Shown: piece by piece, positions 1 to 6,073 of the stretch
How the letters are laid out: each line of letters starts with the position of its first letter
How positions within the stretch are numbered: the stretch's first letter is position 1
Assembly: GCA_013349725.1 (NCBI GenBank)
Contig: DUZB01000062.1
Location: 3,937 to 12,189 of the forward strand
Reading direction: 5' to 3'
Length of the DNA stretch: 8,253 nt
Source: Deltaproteobacteria bacterium
GTDB taxonomy: Bacteria > Desulfobacterota > DSM-4660 > Desulfatiglandales > Desulfatiglandaceae
Program-made: the position numbers and the translations under genes
Notes under the pieces: generated by a model
Told to the model about the DNA's origin: nothing
The model's database searches: none
What the model saw: the letters and a program-made list of their open reading frames with translations, nothing else

Positions 1-174
1 TCAAAGGATATCATGATCATCGGCCACCGGGCGGTCAACCGAATGATTCTCTCCCATTTTCTTTACAGGCGGCTGGAAGACGTCCCCTACATCTACGTCC
101 CCCAGGATAAATTTTATCATATTGTGGCGTCCCAGGACAAAAAGCTTTTCCAGCTCAAAAAATATGAAGCCTGA
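1..174 (+). CDS. Histidine phosphatase family protein, C-terminal end (partial)
   Basis: This is the last 57 codons of a gene that begins before the window; reading frame 1 is open from base 1 to a TGA at 172-174. The fragment contains IIGHRAVNRMILSHFL at residues 6-21. This matches the second catalytic-histidine segment of the histidine phosphatase (phosphoglycerate mutase / fructose-2,6-bisphosphatase / CobC-like) superfamily, with His9 of the fragment as the likely catalytic residue. The following VPYIYVPQDKFYHIV is the usual substrate-loop and final-strand region. Known members remove phosphate through a phosphohistidine intermediate. Because the N-terminal RHG motif is outside the window, the substrate cannot be assigned. 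The gene converges on the pyr operon, and a terminator-like hairpin overlaps its stop codon. The family call is fairly secure; the specific function is unknown. Confidence 0.72.
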   Translation, partial: SKDIMIIGHRAVNRMILSHFLYRRLEDVPYIYVPQDKFYHIVASQDKKLFQLKKYEA

Positions 175-190
175 GATTAAGGCTTTTTTT
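167..190 (+). terminator. Rho-independent terminator of the histidine phosphatase gene, perhaps bidirectional
   Basis: AAGCCT (167-172) pairs perfectly with AGGCTT (180-185) across a 7-base loop, and a run of seven T follows at 184-190. The left arm includes the first base of the TGA stop at 172-174, and the loop holds the TAA of the opposing gene (177-179). On the minus strand the same hairpin is followed after a few bases by a T-rich stretch, so it may also end the pyr transcript. The stem is short (6 bp), so efficiency is uncertain. Confidence 0.6.
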
Positions 191-532
191 GCAACAGGAC
201 CTTGGGAGTTTTTGTAGTCTTGTTGTAAAAAAGAAAGGCCCCCACATGCATGCGCTCCACGGAAGCCACCACACCATAACCTGTTGAGAAAAAGACATAT
301 CCGAAATCGTTTACCGAAGCAGGACCCACCTTACCCACAAAAGTAGATTTCAGCAACACCGTCTCATACCGGCCCGCCGGAACCGAAACCTCGTACGCGC
401 CCACATAGGAATGGGTAACGGCCAGCTTTCCCCGGATACTTTTTCCCCGCACAAAACAAAAGAAGGAAGTCCGATCCGGAGCACGCCCACAAAAAGTGCA
501 AACGCGACTTTGAGATATCGTCCCGATTTCAT
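177..532 (-). pseudogene. Small exported protein gene, apparently frameshifted
   Basis: Translation from the ATG at 532-530 has a good ribosome site (AGAGAGG, about 7 bases upstream) and begins 13 bases after the pyrD stop. It starts with a Sec-type signal peptide: basic MKSGRYLK, then a hydrophobic stretch (VAFALFVGV) running to about residue 28. That frame soon turns into low-quality Arg/Trp-rich sequence and stops at 350. The -1 frame starting near 452 instead gives a smooth 85-90 residue beta-rich sequence (with YEVSVPAGRYETVLLK and FLFYNKTTKTPKVLL) down to TAA at 177-179. Joining the two at the GGGGAAAAAG run near 440-448 gives a coherent protein of about 117 residues. The C-terminal part vaguely resembles DUF3108-like envelope proteins (VPAG-F/Y-TV, then an FFxxGxGxVA pattern), which are usually longer, so an internal deletion is also possible. 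A sequencing error or programmed shift would make it functional. I do not recognise the family with certainty. Confidence 0.5.
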
Positions 533-545
533 ATCACGCCTCTCT

Positions 546-1463
546 TTATACCTGCAGACTGCCTATAATCTCTTCCAGACTGCCGATTTCATTTTTTCGA
601 CAATAGTCTTTCAACCCCTCAATAATGCGGATCGGCGCCTGTGGGTCTACAAAGTTGGCCGTTCCCACCTGAACAGCCCTTGCTCCGGCAATAAGGAATT
701 CAAGGGCATCCCTCTCGTTCATAATGCCGCCCATCCCGATAACCGGTATGCGCACGGAGCGCACCACCTGGTACACCATAAAAAGCGCAACAGGCCTGAT
801 GGCCGGTCCTGACAAACCACCGGAAACATTTGCCAGTTTGGGCCTTCTCCTTTCAATGTCTACGGCCATTCCCGTGAGCGTATTGGTAAGGGAAAGAACA
901 TCCGCCCCGGCCATTTCCACCGCTTTCGCAATTTCCCGGATATCCGTGACGTTTGGAGAAAGTTTTACGATCGTCGGTTTATCCGTGTTTTTCCGAACCG
1001 TTTCCGTTACCTGCGCGGCAACTCCGGGATCTGTGCCAAAAGCCATTCCCCCACGCTCCACATTGGGACAAGAGATATTCACTTCGATCGCGGATATTCC
1101 TTCAACGCCTCTGAGTTCTGCCGCTAACAGCCCGTATTCTTCGATACTGTGACCGTAGATATTGGCAATGACGGCGGTATCAAGTTTCCTCAACCACGGA
1201 AGCTTTTCCTTCAGAAAAGCTTCAATCCCCACATTTGCCAGACCGATGGCATTGAGCATCCCACACGGTGTTTCCACAATTCTCGGGGGTGGATTACCCG
1301 GCCGTGGTTTGAGAGAAATCCCCTTGACAACGATGCCGCCAAGCTGATTGACATCAACGATAGAAGAATATTCTCTCCCGTAGCCGTAGGTTCCTGAAGC
1401 GGTAATCACGGGATTCTTGAGTTGAAGAGGACCTATTTTTGTTCGCAAATCGGGATAATCCAT
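546..1463 (-). CDS. pyrD: Dihydroorotate dehydrogenase B (NAD+), catalytic subunit PyrD
   Basis: This 305-residue class 1B dihydroorotate dehydrogenase is a cytoplasmic FMN TIM-barrel enzyme. It oxidises dihydroorotate to orotate, the fourth step of pyrimidine synthesis, and normally works as a PyrD2-PyrK2 heterotetramer. Visible family signatures are NPVITASGTYGYG (17-29), PRIVETPCGMLNAIGLAN (60-77), NISCPNVERGGMAFG (129-143) with the catalytic-base cysteine at Cys132, IVKLSPNVTDI (165-175), the SLTNTL segment (191-196), GGLSGPAIRP (215-224) and GMGGI (243-247) for FMN phosphate binding. Length is normal for the family and no key residue is missing. The ATG at 1463 lies 2 bases after the pyrK TAA, and a GGGAGG site sits inside the pyrK end about 10 bases upstream, so the two are translated together. 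Class 1B assignment is supported by the adjacent pyrK. Confidence 0.97.
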   Translation of the reverse strand: MDYPDLRTKIGPLQLKNPVITASGTYGYGREYSSIVDVNQLGGIVVKGISLKPRPGNPPPRIVETPCGMLNAIGLANVGIEAFLKEKLPWLRKLDTAVIANIYGHSIEEYGLLAAELRGVEGISAIEVNISCPNVERGGMAFGTDPGVAAQVTETVRKNTDKPTIVKLSPNVTDIREIAKAVEMAGADVLSLTNTLTGMAVDIERRRPKLANVSGGLSGPAIRPVALFMVYQVVRSVRIPVIGMGGIMNERDALEFLIAGARAVQVGTANFVDPQAPIRIIEGLKDYCRKNEIGSLEEIIGSLQV

Positions 1464-1465
1464 GC

Positions 1466-2254
1466 TTAGAGAACCTCCCAGTCCACAAGCCCGGCATCAA
1501 AAACCGGGCCGTCCTGACACACATGTCCATACCCGGCGCCGCGATTGCCCACAATCTTTACGGCGCACCCCTGGCATGCCCCCACTCCGCATGCCATGGA
1601 TGCTTCCAGCGATACCTGGCACGGGATATTTTTTTTGCCGGTAATGATGGAAACCGCTTTGAGCATGGGCAATGGCCCGCAGGCGTATACCTTTGGCAGA
1701 CCATCAGGAAATCGAACCAGGCCGGCTTCCAGCAGATCCGTTACCAGGCCCCGGTGTCCGGCACTTCCATCTTCCGTAGCGATGGAAACCTTTGCATCGC
1801 CCATGGGTAAATCAACAAGGGGAACCTGGTCGCGCGACGAACCATATCCCGCATAAAACCCGGACAGGACGGCGCTGATTTTTCCCGCAAGAAAAATCAA
1901 TGGGGCTATCCCCATACCCCCCGCAACCAGCAAGGCTCGTTCTCCTTTTTCCGGGAGCCGGAATCCTTTTCCGAGTGGTCCGAAGACAGACAGGGACTCC
2001 CCTCTGTTCATTTGGCTCAGAATAGCAGTTCCGCTGCCAACAACCCGGTAAAGCAAGAAGATCCGACCATCCTCGTGAACCCCGCACAGGGATAAAGGGC
2101 GGCGCAGAAGAGGGTCCAGTCCATTGCCCACTCTTATCATCACAAATTGGCCAGGGACCGCGGCGGCAGCAATTTCCGGCGACTCCAGGGCCATATAAAA
2201 GGCGCCTTCGGCCAATTTTCTGTTAAAAGTGATCTTGGAAGCCTGAACTAACAT
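1466..2254 (-). CDS. pyrK: Dihydroorotate dehydrogenase B, electron transfer subunit PyrK
   Basis: This 262-residue iron-sulfur flavoprotein carries electrons from the FMN of PyrD through a [2Fe-2S] cluster and FAD to NAD+. The layout is that of the ferredoxin-reductase family. An N-terminal FAD barrel has PGQFVMIRV (34-42) and the FAD-binding RRPLS (51-55). The nucleotide-binding half has VAGGMGIAPL (110-119) and ACGPLPML (191-198). The C-terminal cluster loop has the cysteines Cys222, Cys227, Cys230 and Cys246 in a C-x4-C-x2-C-x15-C pattern, within ACGVGACQGC and YGHVCQDGPVF. All four ligands are present and the length is normal. The ATG at 2254 is preceded by AGGGG with a 5-base gap. It is the first gene of the minus-strand operon pyrK-pyrD-small exported protein. 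A paralogous sulfide dehydrogenase/NfnA-type subunit has similar motifs, but the tight pairing with pyrD settles the assignment. Confidence 0.96.
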   Translation of the reverse strand: MLVQASKITFNRKLAEGAFYMALESPEIAAAAVPGQFVMIRVGNGLDPLLRRPLSLCGVHEDGRIFLLYRVVGSGTAILSQMNRGESLSVFGPLGKGFRLPEKGERALLVAGGMGIAPLIFLAGKISAVLSGFYAGYGSSRDQVPLVDLPMGDAKVSIATEDGSAGHRGLVTDLLEAGLVRFPDGLPKVYACGPLPMLKAVSIITGKKNIPCQVSLEASMACGVGACQGCAVKIVGNRGAGYGHVCQDGPVFDAGLVDWEVL

Positions 2255-2309
2255 AAGAACCCCTGCAATTCAAAAATGTAATTGGTTGAGTGGTAAGGAA
2301 TTGGGAATC

Positions 2310-2338
2310 ATCTTACAACAATCTCCTTTGCAAGGCAA
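2310..2338 (-). promoter_or_regulatory. Candidate sigma70 promoter of pyrK-pyrD
   Basis: On the minus strand a TTGCCT -35 box (2338-2333) is separated by 17 bases from a TAAGAT -10 box (2315-2310). Each box matches four of six consensus bases, including the first three bases of the -35 and the TA....T frame of the -10. Transcription would start near 2303, leaving a leader of roughly 48 bases. That is too short for a PyrR-type attenuator, and none is seen. Assignment is by pattern only. Confidence 0.35.
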
Positions 2339-2797
2339 CCATTTGACCAGTTTTCGATTCGTAAAAAATCCTCGTATATTTGCCAAGATCTACGTCTCAC
2401 TACCCTCGCTTTCCACATACCGCCTCAACAATCCTGTCAAGAACACTTGATCTACGGTTCGTAAAAGTCATTCCTCGCCCGCGACCGGATGACCGGAAAC
2501 TCGGTCAACCGCACCATAATAGTATTTGGGGAGAAATGTTTTCTGATTCTCATCCTTTTCTTTATTTACAGATTCTCCCTGATCAGTGGTATTCTCAATA
2601 TAACAAAGCAAATGAGAGCCTTTAGCCTTCCCAACTTCCCCCTTTTTATCAAAATGCATCTCCTGCTAAGCCTCTTGGATGAGTACTTTTTTCCCGCTCC
2701 TATTGTTGGGGGATCTGGCCTCCAAAGTCAAACAGGCGCTGGAAATGGATACCCAGCCGTAAAGGCGTGCGGGTTTGAACAAAACGTTCCTTTCGTC

Positions 2798-2826
2798 TTG
2801 ACATATCCGAATATCGCCACTAACGT
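2798..2826 (+). promoter_or_regulatory. Sigma70-like promoter of the efflux operon with a spacer palindrome
   Basis: A perfect consensus -35 box TTGACA (2798-2803) is followed by a 17-base spacer and TAACGT (2821-2826), which keeps the three most conserved -10 bases (TA....T). The predicted start, about 7 bases after the -10, falls near 2833, right at the first ATG of the next gene. The spacer region contains an imperfect 12-bp palindrome, ATATCCGAATAT (2803-2814, 10 of 12 bases symmetric), where a repressor could bind. The spacer is 17 bases rather than the 19-20 typical of MerR-family metal promoters. No binding protein can be named. Confidence 0.5.
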
Positions 2827-2834
2827 TCTGCATC

Positions 2835-3266
2835 ATGAATAGGATGCGAAAAAAAGCTCTCTTGGCAGTCGTGGTTTTTTCTTATCTCCTCATGGGGATG
2901 GCGGGACCTTATTCCTTTGTTTGGTGTTTCGAAGAAAATGGCACATCGCATCTGGAATTCGGCATTGTTGGTACGTGCCGACTTTTGCACCATGCTGGAT
3001 GTAATGACGAGAAAGGTGTACTTCCACCTTACCTCTCGTTCGCAAACTCGGCAATAAGCTGCATTGACGTGCCTTTCTTGTCTGTTCAAGGCCAATCTCA
3101 AAGGCCTGCGTCCTCCCAAAAGAATCTCTTGCCTTACAGTCAAGCCCAGGTGGTTTGTTTCTTGCGGAACCCTGAAAAGACAACGGGAAGATCAACGGTT
3201 ATACCAGAACCGCCCTTTTCTTGTTTTGCCTTGAAAGCCTTGGGCACGGTAGTCCTCCTTATTTAG
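2835..3266 (+). CDS. Small exported Cys-containing protein preceding the efflux genes
   Basis: This is a 143-residue protein from the ATG at 2835. A second ATG at 2844 would give MRKKALL and is an equally good start, since neither has a clear ribosome site. The N-terminus is a signal peptide or membrane anchor: basic RMRKK then a hydrophobic segment to about residue 29. Six cysteines follow at 31, 48, 56, 76, 108 and 130. They include WCFEENGTSHLEFG (30-43), CRLLHHAGC (48-56, two Cys and two His) and CIDVPF (76-81). The tail reads ALKALGTVVLLI. From memory, this architecture (hydrophobic start, C-F/L-G/E-x-N/D-G, paired Cys, C-x-D-x-P and a hydrophobic VVLLI end) recurs in uncharacterised proteins next to CzcCBA-type pumps in deltaproteobacteria. 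The Cys/His content and position suggest a periplasmic metal-binding role, but that is inference. The gene lies 205 bp before czcC and may share its transcript. Confidence 0.68.
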   Translation: MNRMRKKALLAVVVFSYLLMGMAGPYSFVWCFEENGTSHLEFGIVGTCRLLHHAGCNDEKGVLPPYLSFANSAISCIDVPFLSVQGQSQRPASSQKNLLPYSQAQVVCFLRNPEKTTGRSTVIPEPPFSCFALKALGTVVLLI

Positions 3267-3301
3267 AATTCCTCCATACGATTTTCTTTTCTTGCCTCAG
3301 G

Positions 3302-3329
3302 CGCGCAAAAATTATTTTATTTTTGCGCG
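3302..3329. repeat. Perfect 11-bp inverted repeat before czcC
   Basis: CGCGCAAAAAT (3302-3312) and its exact reverse complement ATTTTTGCGCG (3319-3329) flank a 6-base loop, TATTTT. The stem has a 5-bp GC base and a 6-bp AT top. The T-run lies inside the right arm rather than after a GC stem, so it is not a standard rho-independent terminator. It sits 35 bases after the stop of the small exported protein gene and about 140 bases before czcC. It could be a weak attenuator, an mRNA-stabilising hairpin or an operator for a dimeric regulator; the sequence alone does not decide. Confidence 0.75.
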
Positions 3330-3413
3330 GACCCTAAGCTGCGATAAACTTCATCCCCCCATCGGGATAGGCTCTACAGCTTTAAAAAAAATGGGATATC
3401 GTCGCCATGCGTT

Positions 3414-3442
3414 TTCACGAAGTCGCGATGTGTCTTTAGAAA
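3414..3442 (+). promoter_or_regulatory. Weak candidate internal promoter of czcC
   Basis: TTCACG (3414-3419) and TAGAAA (3437-3442) are spaced by exactly 17 bases and each match four of six sigma70 consensus bases. Transcription would begin near 3450, about 22 bases before the czcC start. With the 205-bp gap and the inverted repeat upstream, this would let czcCBA be transcribed apart from the preceding gene. The match is weak and may be chance. Confidence 0.25.
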
Positions 3443-3458
3443 AAAACGCCGGGGATTG

Positions 3459-3465
3459 AAAGGAG
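3459..3465 (+). promoter_or_regulatory. Ribosome binding site fixing the czcC start
   Basis: AAAGGAG lies 6 bases before the ATG at 3472 but only 3 bases before the in-frame GTG at 3469. The spacing favours ATG 3472 as the start of czcC. Confidence 0.75.
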
Positions 3466-3471
3466 CAGGTG

Positions 3472-4821
3472 ATGGTTAGAAATCTGTGTGTCATAGCGAG
3501 TATGCTGCTACTCGTATCAGCAAACCCGTTAGCAGCTCAAGGTCAACGGGACACTAAGAAAGACCTTTCTGGTAAATGGGATCAAACCTATACGCCGGAC
3601 GAAATGAAAAAGGCAGATAGCTCGTCTCCATCCTTGGAAGAAACCAGCGGACCTCTGACTTTTCGTCAAGCGATCTCCCTGGCGTTATTGAAGAATCCCG
3701 CGCTGTCGGCATTTGCCTGGGAAGTCCGAGCCAAAGAGGCTGCCGCATTGCAGGCAGGTCTATATCCCAACCCGAGTGTTGGCGTTGAGGTGGAGAACGT
3801 GGCGGGTCAAGGAATATACAGTGGAACCAATGCCGCTGAAACCACCCTTTTCCTGAGCCAGCTCTTTCTGCTCGGGGGCAAGATACAAAAGCGCCGGCAG
3901 GTTGCATTGCTCGATCATGACCTGGCGGGATGGGATTATGAGAGCCTTCGACTGAATGTCTTAAGCCAGGCCTCAAAATCGTTTATCAAGGTCCTGGCCG
4001 CCCAGGAACGGCTTGTCCAGGCTGAACAGTTCCTGAGCATAGCCGAACGATCCTATGGTGCGGTGACGGACAGGGTTGAATCAGGCAAGGTCTCCCCCAT
4101 AGAAGAAACCAGGGCCAGCGTGGCCCTATATTCGGCCCGTGTGGAGCAGACCACGGCGAGTCAGGAGCTGGAGGCGTCCCGTAAGAAACTGGCCGCGACC
4201 TGGGGAGGAGCAGCACCCGCTTTCAGTAAAGCCGTCGGCTCATTGGGGGTCATGGATCAGCCGCTTCCATTTGAAAAACTCGCAAACCTCATCGATCAAA
4301 ATCCCGATCTGGCGCGCTGGACCACGGAGTTGGAGCAGCGCAAAGCCGCACTGGAACTGGCCCGGGCGAAAAGGATTCCGGATCTGACCCTCAATGCAGG
4401 TGTTCGAAACCTGCAAGAGATGAATAACAACGCCTTTGTTTTCGGGTTGACGATTCCCATCCCTGTTTTTGACCGCAATCAGGGGGGTATCCAAGAGGCG
4501 GCTCATGAGTTGAACAGGGCCAAGGATGACAAGGTTTCAGCCCGCATCCAGGCACTGGCCGTTCTGGCTGAAAGCTACCAGGCCCTTGCGGCCTCCTATT
4601 CCGCCGCAAAAACACTTGAGGAAAAGATCCTTCCCGCGGCTCAGAAGGCCCTTGATGCCATTGATTATGGATATAAACAGGGGAAGTTCGGATTTCTGGA
4701 ACTCCTGGATACCCAACGTACCCTGTTTCAAGTCAGACGACAACGCATCGATACCCTATCCATGTACCATCTGGCCCGGATCGAAGTGGAGAGACTGGTT
4801 GGTTATTTCTCTAAAGAATGA
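3472..4821 (+). CDS. czcC: CzcC/CusC-family outer-membrane channel of RND metal efflux
   Basis: This 449-residue outer membrane factor (OEP/TolC-like) trimerises into a channel through the outer membrane and the upper periplasm, and docks with CzcB-CzcA. A Sec signal peptide (MVRNLCVIASMLLLV, cleavage likely near LAA-Q at 22/23) has no lipobox, so unlike CusC it is not expected to be a lipoprotein. The two internal OEP repeats are visible. The first runs from LTFRQAISLALLKNPAL (62-78), with the family hallmark LQAGLYPNPSVGVEVEN (93-109), through the long helices around 160-245. The second runs from FEKLANLIDQNPDLA (267-281) and KRIPDLTLNAGVR (300-312) through FGLTIPIPVFDRNQGGI (324-340) to the final helices. 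Length is normal. The TGA at 4819-4821 is 7 bases before the czcB ATG, so they form an operon. Substrate specificity is not set by this subunit. Confidence 0.93.
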   Translation: MVRNLCVIASMLLLVSANPLAAQGQRDTKKDLSGKWDQTYTPDEMKKADSSSPSLEETSGPLTFRQAISLALLKNPALSAFAWEVRAKEAAALQAGLYPNPSVGVEVENVAGQGIYSGTNAAETTLFLSQLFLLGGKIQKRRQVALLDHDLAGWDYESLRLNVLSQASKSFIKVLAAQERLVQAEQFLSIAERSYGAVTDRVESGKVSPIEETRASVALYSARVEQTTASQELEASRKKLAATWGGAAPAFSKAVGSLGVMDQPLPFEKLANLIDQNPDLARWTTELEQRKAALELARAKRIPDLTLNAGVRNLQEMNNNAFVFGLTIPIPVFDRNQGGIQEAAHELNRAKDDKVSARIQALAVLAESYQALAASYSAAKTLEEKILPAAQKALDAIDYGYKQGKFGFLELLDTQRTLFQVRRQRIDTLSMYHLARIEVERLVGYFSKE

Positions 4822-4828
4822 GGTTGAT

Positions 4829-6058
4829 ATGAAACGGAAGATTGCCATTTGGATATCTCTCTTGTGCCTGGCAAGCCTGCCGGCATTAGGGTGTCAGCGA
4901 GACGAAACGAACCCCTCTTCGAGCTCCGCCCCTGATCATGTTGAAAAGGATCAGGGAGGACATGCCGGGCACGACCCGCAAGCTGAACAGGATAGGGAGC
5001 GGGTAGTCAAGATGGACCAACACGAACTGGATGAGTTCAATGTGGAACTTTCAACCGCAGGCCCCGGGGTCATCGAGATATCAATAGACCTTCCCGGACA
5101 GGTTGCACTCAACGCCGATCGGTTGGCCCATGTGGTTCCACGGGTTCCGGGCGTGGTCCGAAAAGTCTACAAAAGGCTCGGCGACAAGGTGAAGACCGGC
5201 GAAGTCATGGCTGTCCTGGAAAGCCGTGAATTGGCGGACATGAAGGCCGCCTACCTGGCCTCCGTGGAAAGGGTCTCTCTGGCCAAGGCGACTTATGAAA
5301 GAGAGAAGAAACTGTGGGAAAAGAAGGTATCTGCGGAGCACGAGTTTCTTGAGGCAAAGAAATCCCTGGCGGAGACCGGAATTGAAAAACGTTCCGCAGA
5401 ACAGAAACTCCATGCCCTGGGTTTTTCGGATCCGTACCTGAAAGAGCTTACGAAACACTCTGACACCACTTACACCGGATACGCGATTGTCGCCCCTTTT
5501 GCCGGTACGGTCATTCAAAAGCACATAACATTGGGTGAAGCGGTCAAAGAAGACTCGGACGTCTTTGTGGTTGCTGACCTGAACACCGTATGGGTGGATA
5601 TTTCGGTGTATCCGAAAGATCTTATGAAAGTCCGGGAGGGTCAGAATGTTTTGATCACAATGGGTGGTGATATTTCCCCTTTAAATGGGAAAATTTCCTA
5701 TGTGGGTCCCCTGATCGGCGAGGCAACCCGTACTTCCCTGGTGCGTGTGGTGTTGCCCAATCCCGATAGAACGCTGCGGCCGGGGATGTTTATCACTGCA
5801 AAAATAACGGTTGACCGCATAAAAGCGCAGCTTTTGGCGCTGAAGACCTCTCTTCAGACGGTAGACGGACAGACAGTGGTCTTTGTCAAGACCGAGGAGG
5901 GGTTTGTGCCACACCCGGTCCGGTTAGGACGGGAAGATGCGTTACAGACAGAAGTTCTTGATGGACTGAAGCCGGGCCAGGTCTACGTAAGCCGGGGGTC
6001 TTTCACCCTAAAGGCCCAGCTCTTGAAAGGGGCCTTCGGTGATGGACACGGTCATTAG
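4829..6058 (+). CDS. czcB: CzcB-type periplasmic adaptor (membrane fusion) lipoprotein
   Basis: This 409-residue adaptor joins the pump CzcA to the channel CzcC in the periplasm. The ATG at 4829 is chosen over a longer upstream open frame because it has GAGG 5 bases upstream, lies just after the czcC stop and starts a signal peptide. MKRKIAIWISLLCLASLPAL ends in a lipobox-like ALGC, so Cys22 is probably lipidated. A polar His-bearing linker follows (DHVEK and GGHAGHD, 36-49). Next come the first lipoyl half (about 97-133, VPRVPGVVRKVYKRLGDKV), a short alpha-hairpin (about 135-200), the second lipoyl half (218-250, APFAGTVIQKHITLGEAV), a beta-barrel (about 250-330, ending LRPGMFITAKI) and the membrane-proximal domain. 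The tail GDGHGH is His-rich. In related adaptors such segments bind the exported metal and hand it to the pump, so these are candidate metal sites here. Confidence 0.93.
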   Translation: MKRKIAIWISLLCLASLPALGCQRDETNPSSSSAPDHVEKDQGGHAGHDPQAEQDRERVVKMDQHELDEFNVELSTAGPGVIEISIDLPGQVALNADRLAHVVPRVPGVVRKVYKRLGDKVKTGEVMAVLESRELADMKAAYLASVERVSLAKATYEREKKLWEKKVSAEHEFLEAKKSLAETGIEKRSAEQKLHALGFSDPYLKELTKHSDTTYTGYAIVAPFAGTVIQKHITLGEAVKEDSDVFVVADLNTVWVDISVYPKDLMKVREGQNVLITMGGDISPLNGKISYVGPLIGEATRTSLVRVVLPNPDRTLRPGMFITAKITVDRIKAQLLALKTSLQTVDGQTVVFVKTEEGFVPHPVRLGREDALQTEVLDGLKPGQVYVSRGSFTLKAQLLKGAFGDGHGH

Positions 6059-6073
6059 AAAGGGGTGTGAAAC

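Larger units (their letters stand above)
2255..2834. other. Divergent intergenic region without a supported gene
   Basis: This 580-bp stretch separates the pyrK operon from the metal efflux operon. The open frames here (for example + strand 2380-2625 and 2489-2842, - strand 2659-2468) lack ribosome sites, domain signatures and a coding-like residue pattern. The middle, about 2510-2660, is AT-rich compared with the flanking genes. It contains promoter candidates at both ends, a 6-bp perfect hairpin (TGACCG 2490-2495 / CGGTCA 2502-2507), and two short direct repeats (TTCGTAAAA at 2358 and 2458; GATCTACG at 2387 and 2449). I see no tRNA, riboswitch, insertion sequence or CRISPR. Confidence 0.6.

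Noticed and set aside
724..1152. 142-codon + strand frame across pyrD
   Set aside because: Antisense shadow of pyrD, which has complete family motifs in the other strand.
2490..2507. 6-bp perfect hairpin TGACCG / CGGTCA
   Set aside because: Short stem, no T-tract and not close to either promoter; such hairpins are expected by chance.
2679..2762. 27-codon + strand frame starting MSTFFPLLLL and ending KQALEMDTQP
   Set aside because: Its end reads like a protein tail, but there is no ribosome site and no recognisable family, and nothing upstream in the frame extends it. Too little to call a gene.
2255..2834. MerR-type metal promoter (19-20 base spacer) or sensor gene near the efflux operon
   Set aside because: The best promoter has a 17-base spacer, and no regulator, two-component or ArsR/MerR gene is present in the window.
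2468..2842. Open frames on both strands of the intergenic region (2489-2842 +, 2659-2468 -)
   Set aside because: They lack ribosome sites and domain signatures, and their AT-rich composition fits non-coding DNA.
2820..3143. 107-codon - strand frame opposite the small exported protein gene
   Set aside because: No signal peptide or motif and no ribosome site, whereas the + strand frame has both a signal peptide and a consistent family-like pattern.
4526..4828. N-terminal extension of the czcB frame upstream to 4526
   Set aside because: It overlaps the well-supported czcC end in another frame and would bury the lipoprotein signal peptide; the ATG at 4829 has its own ribosome site.
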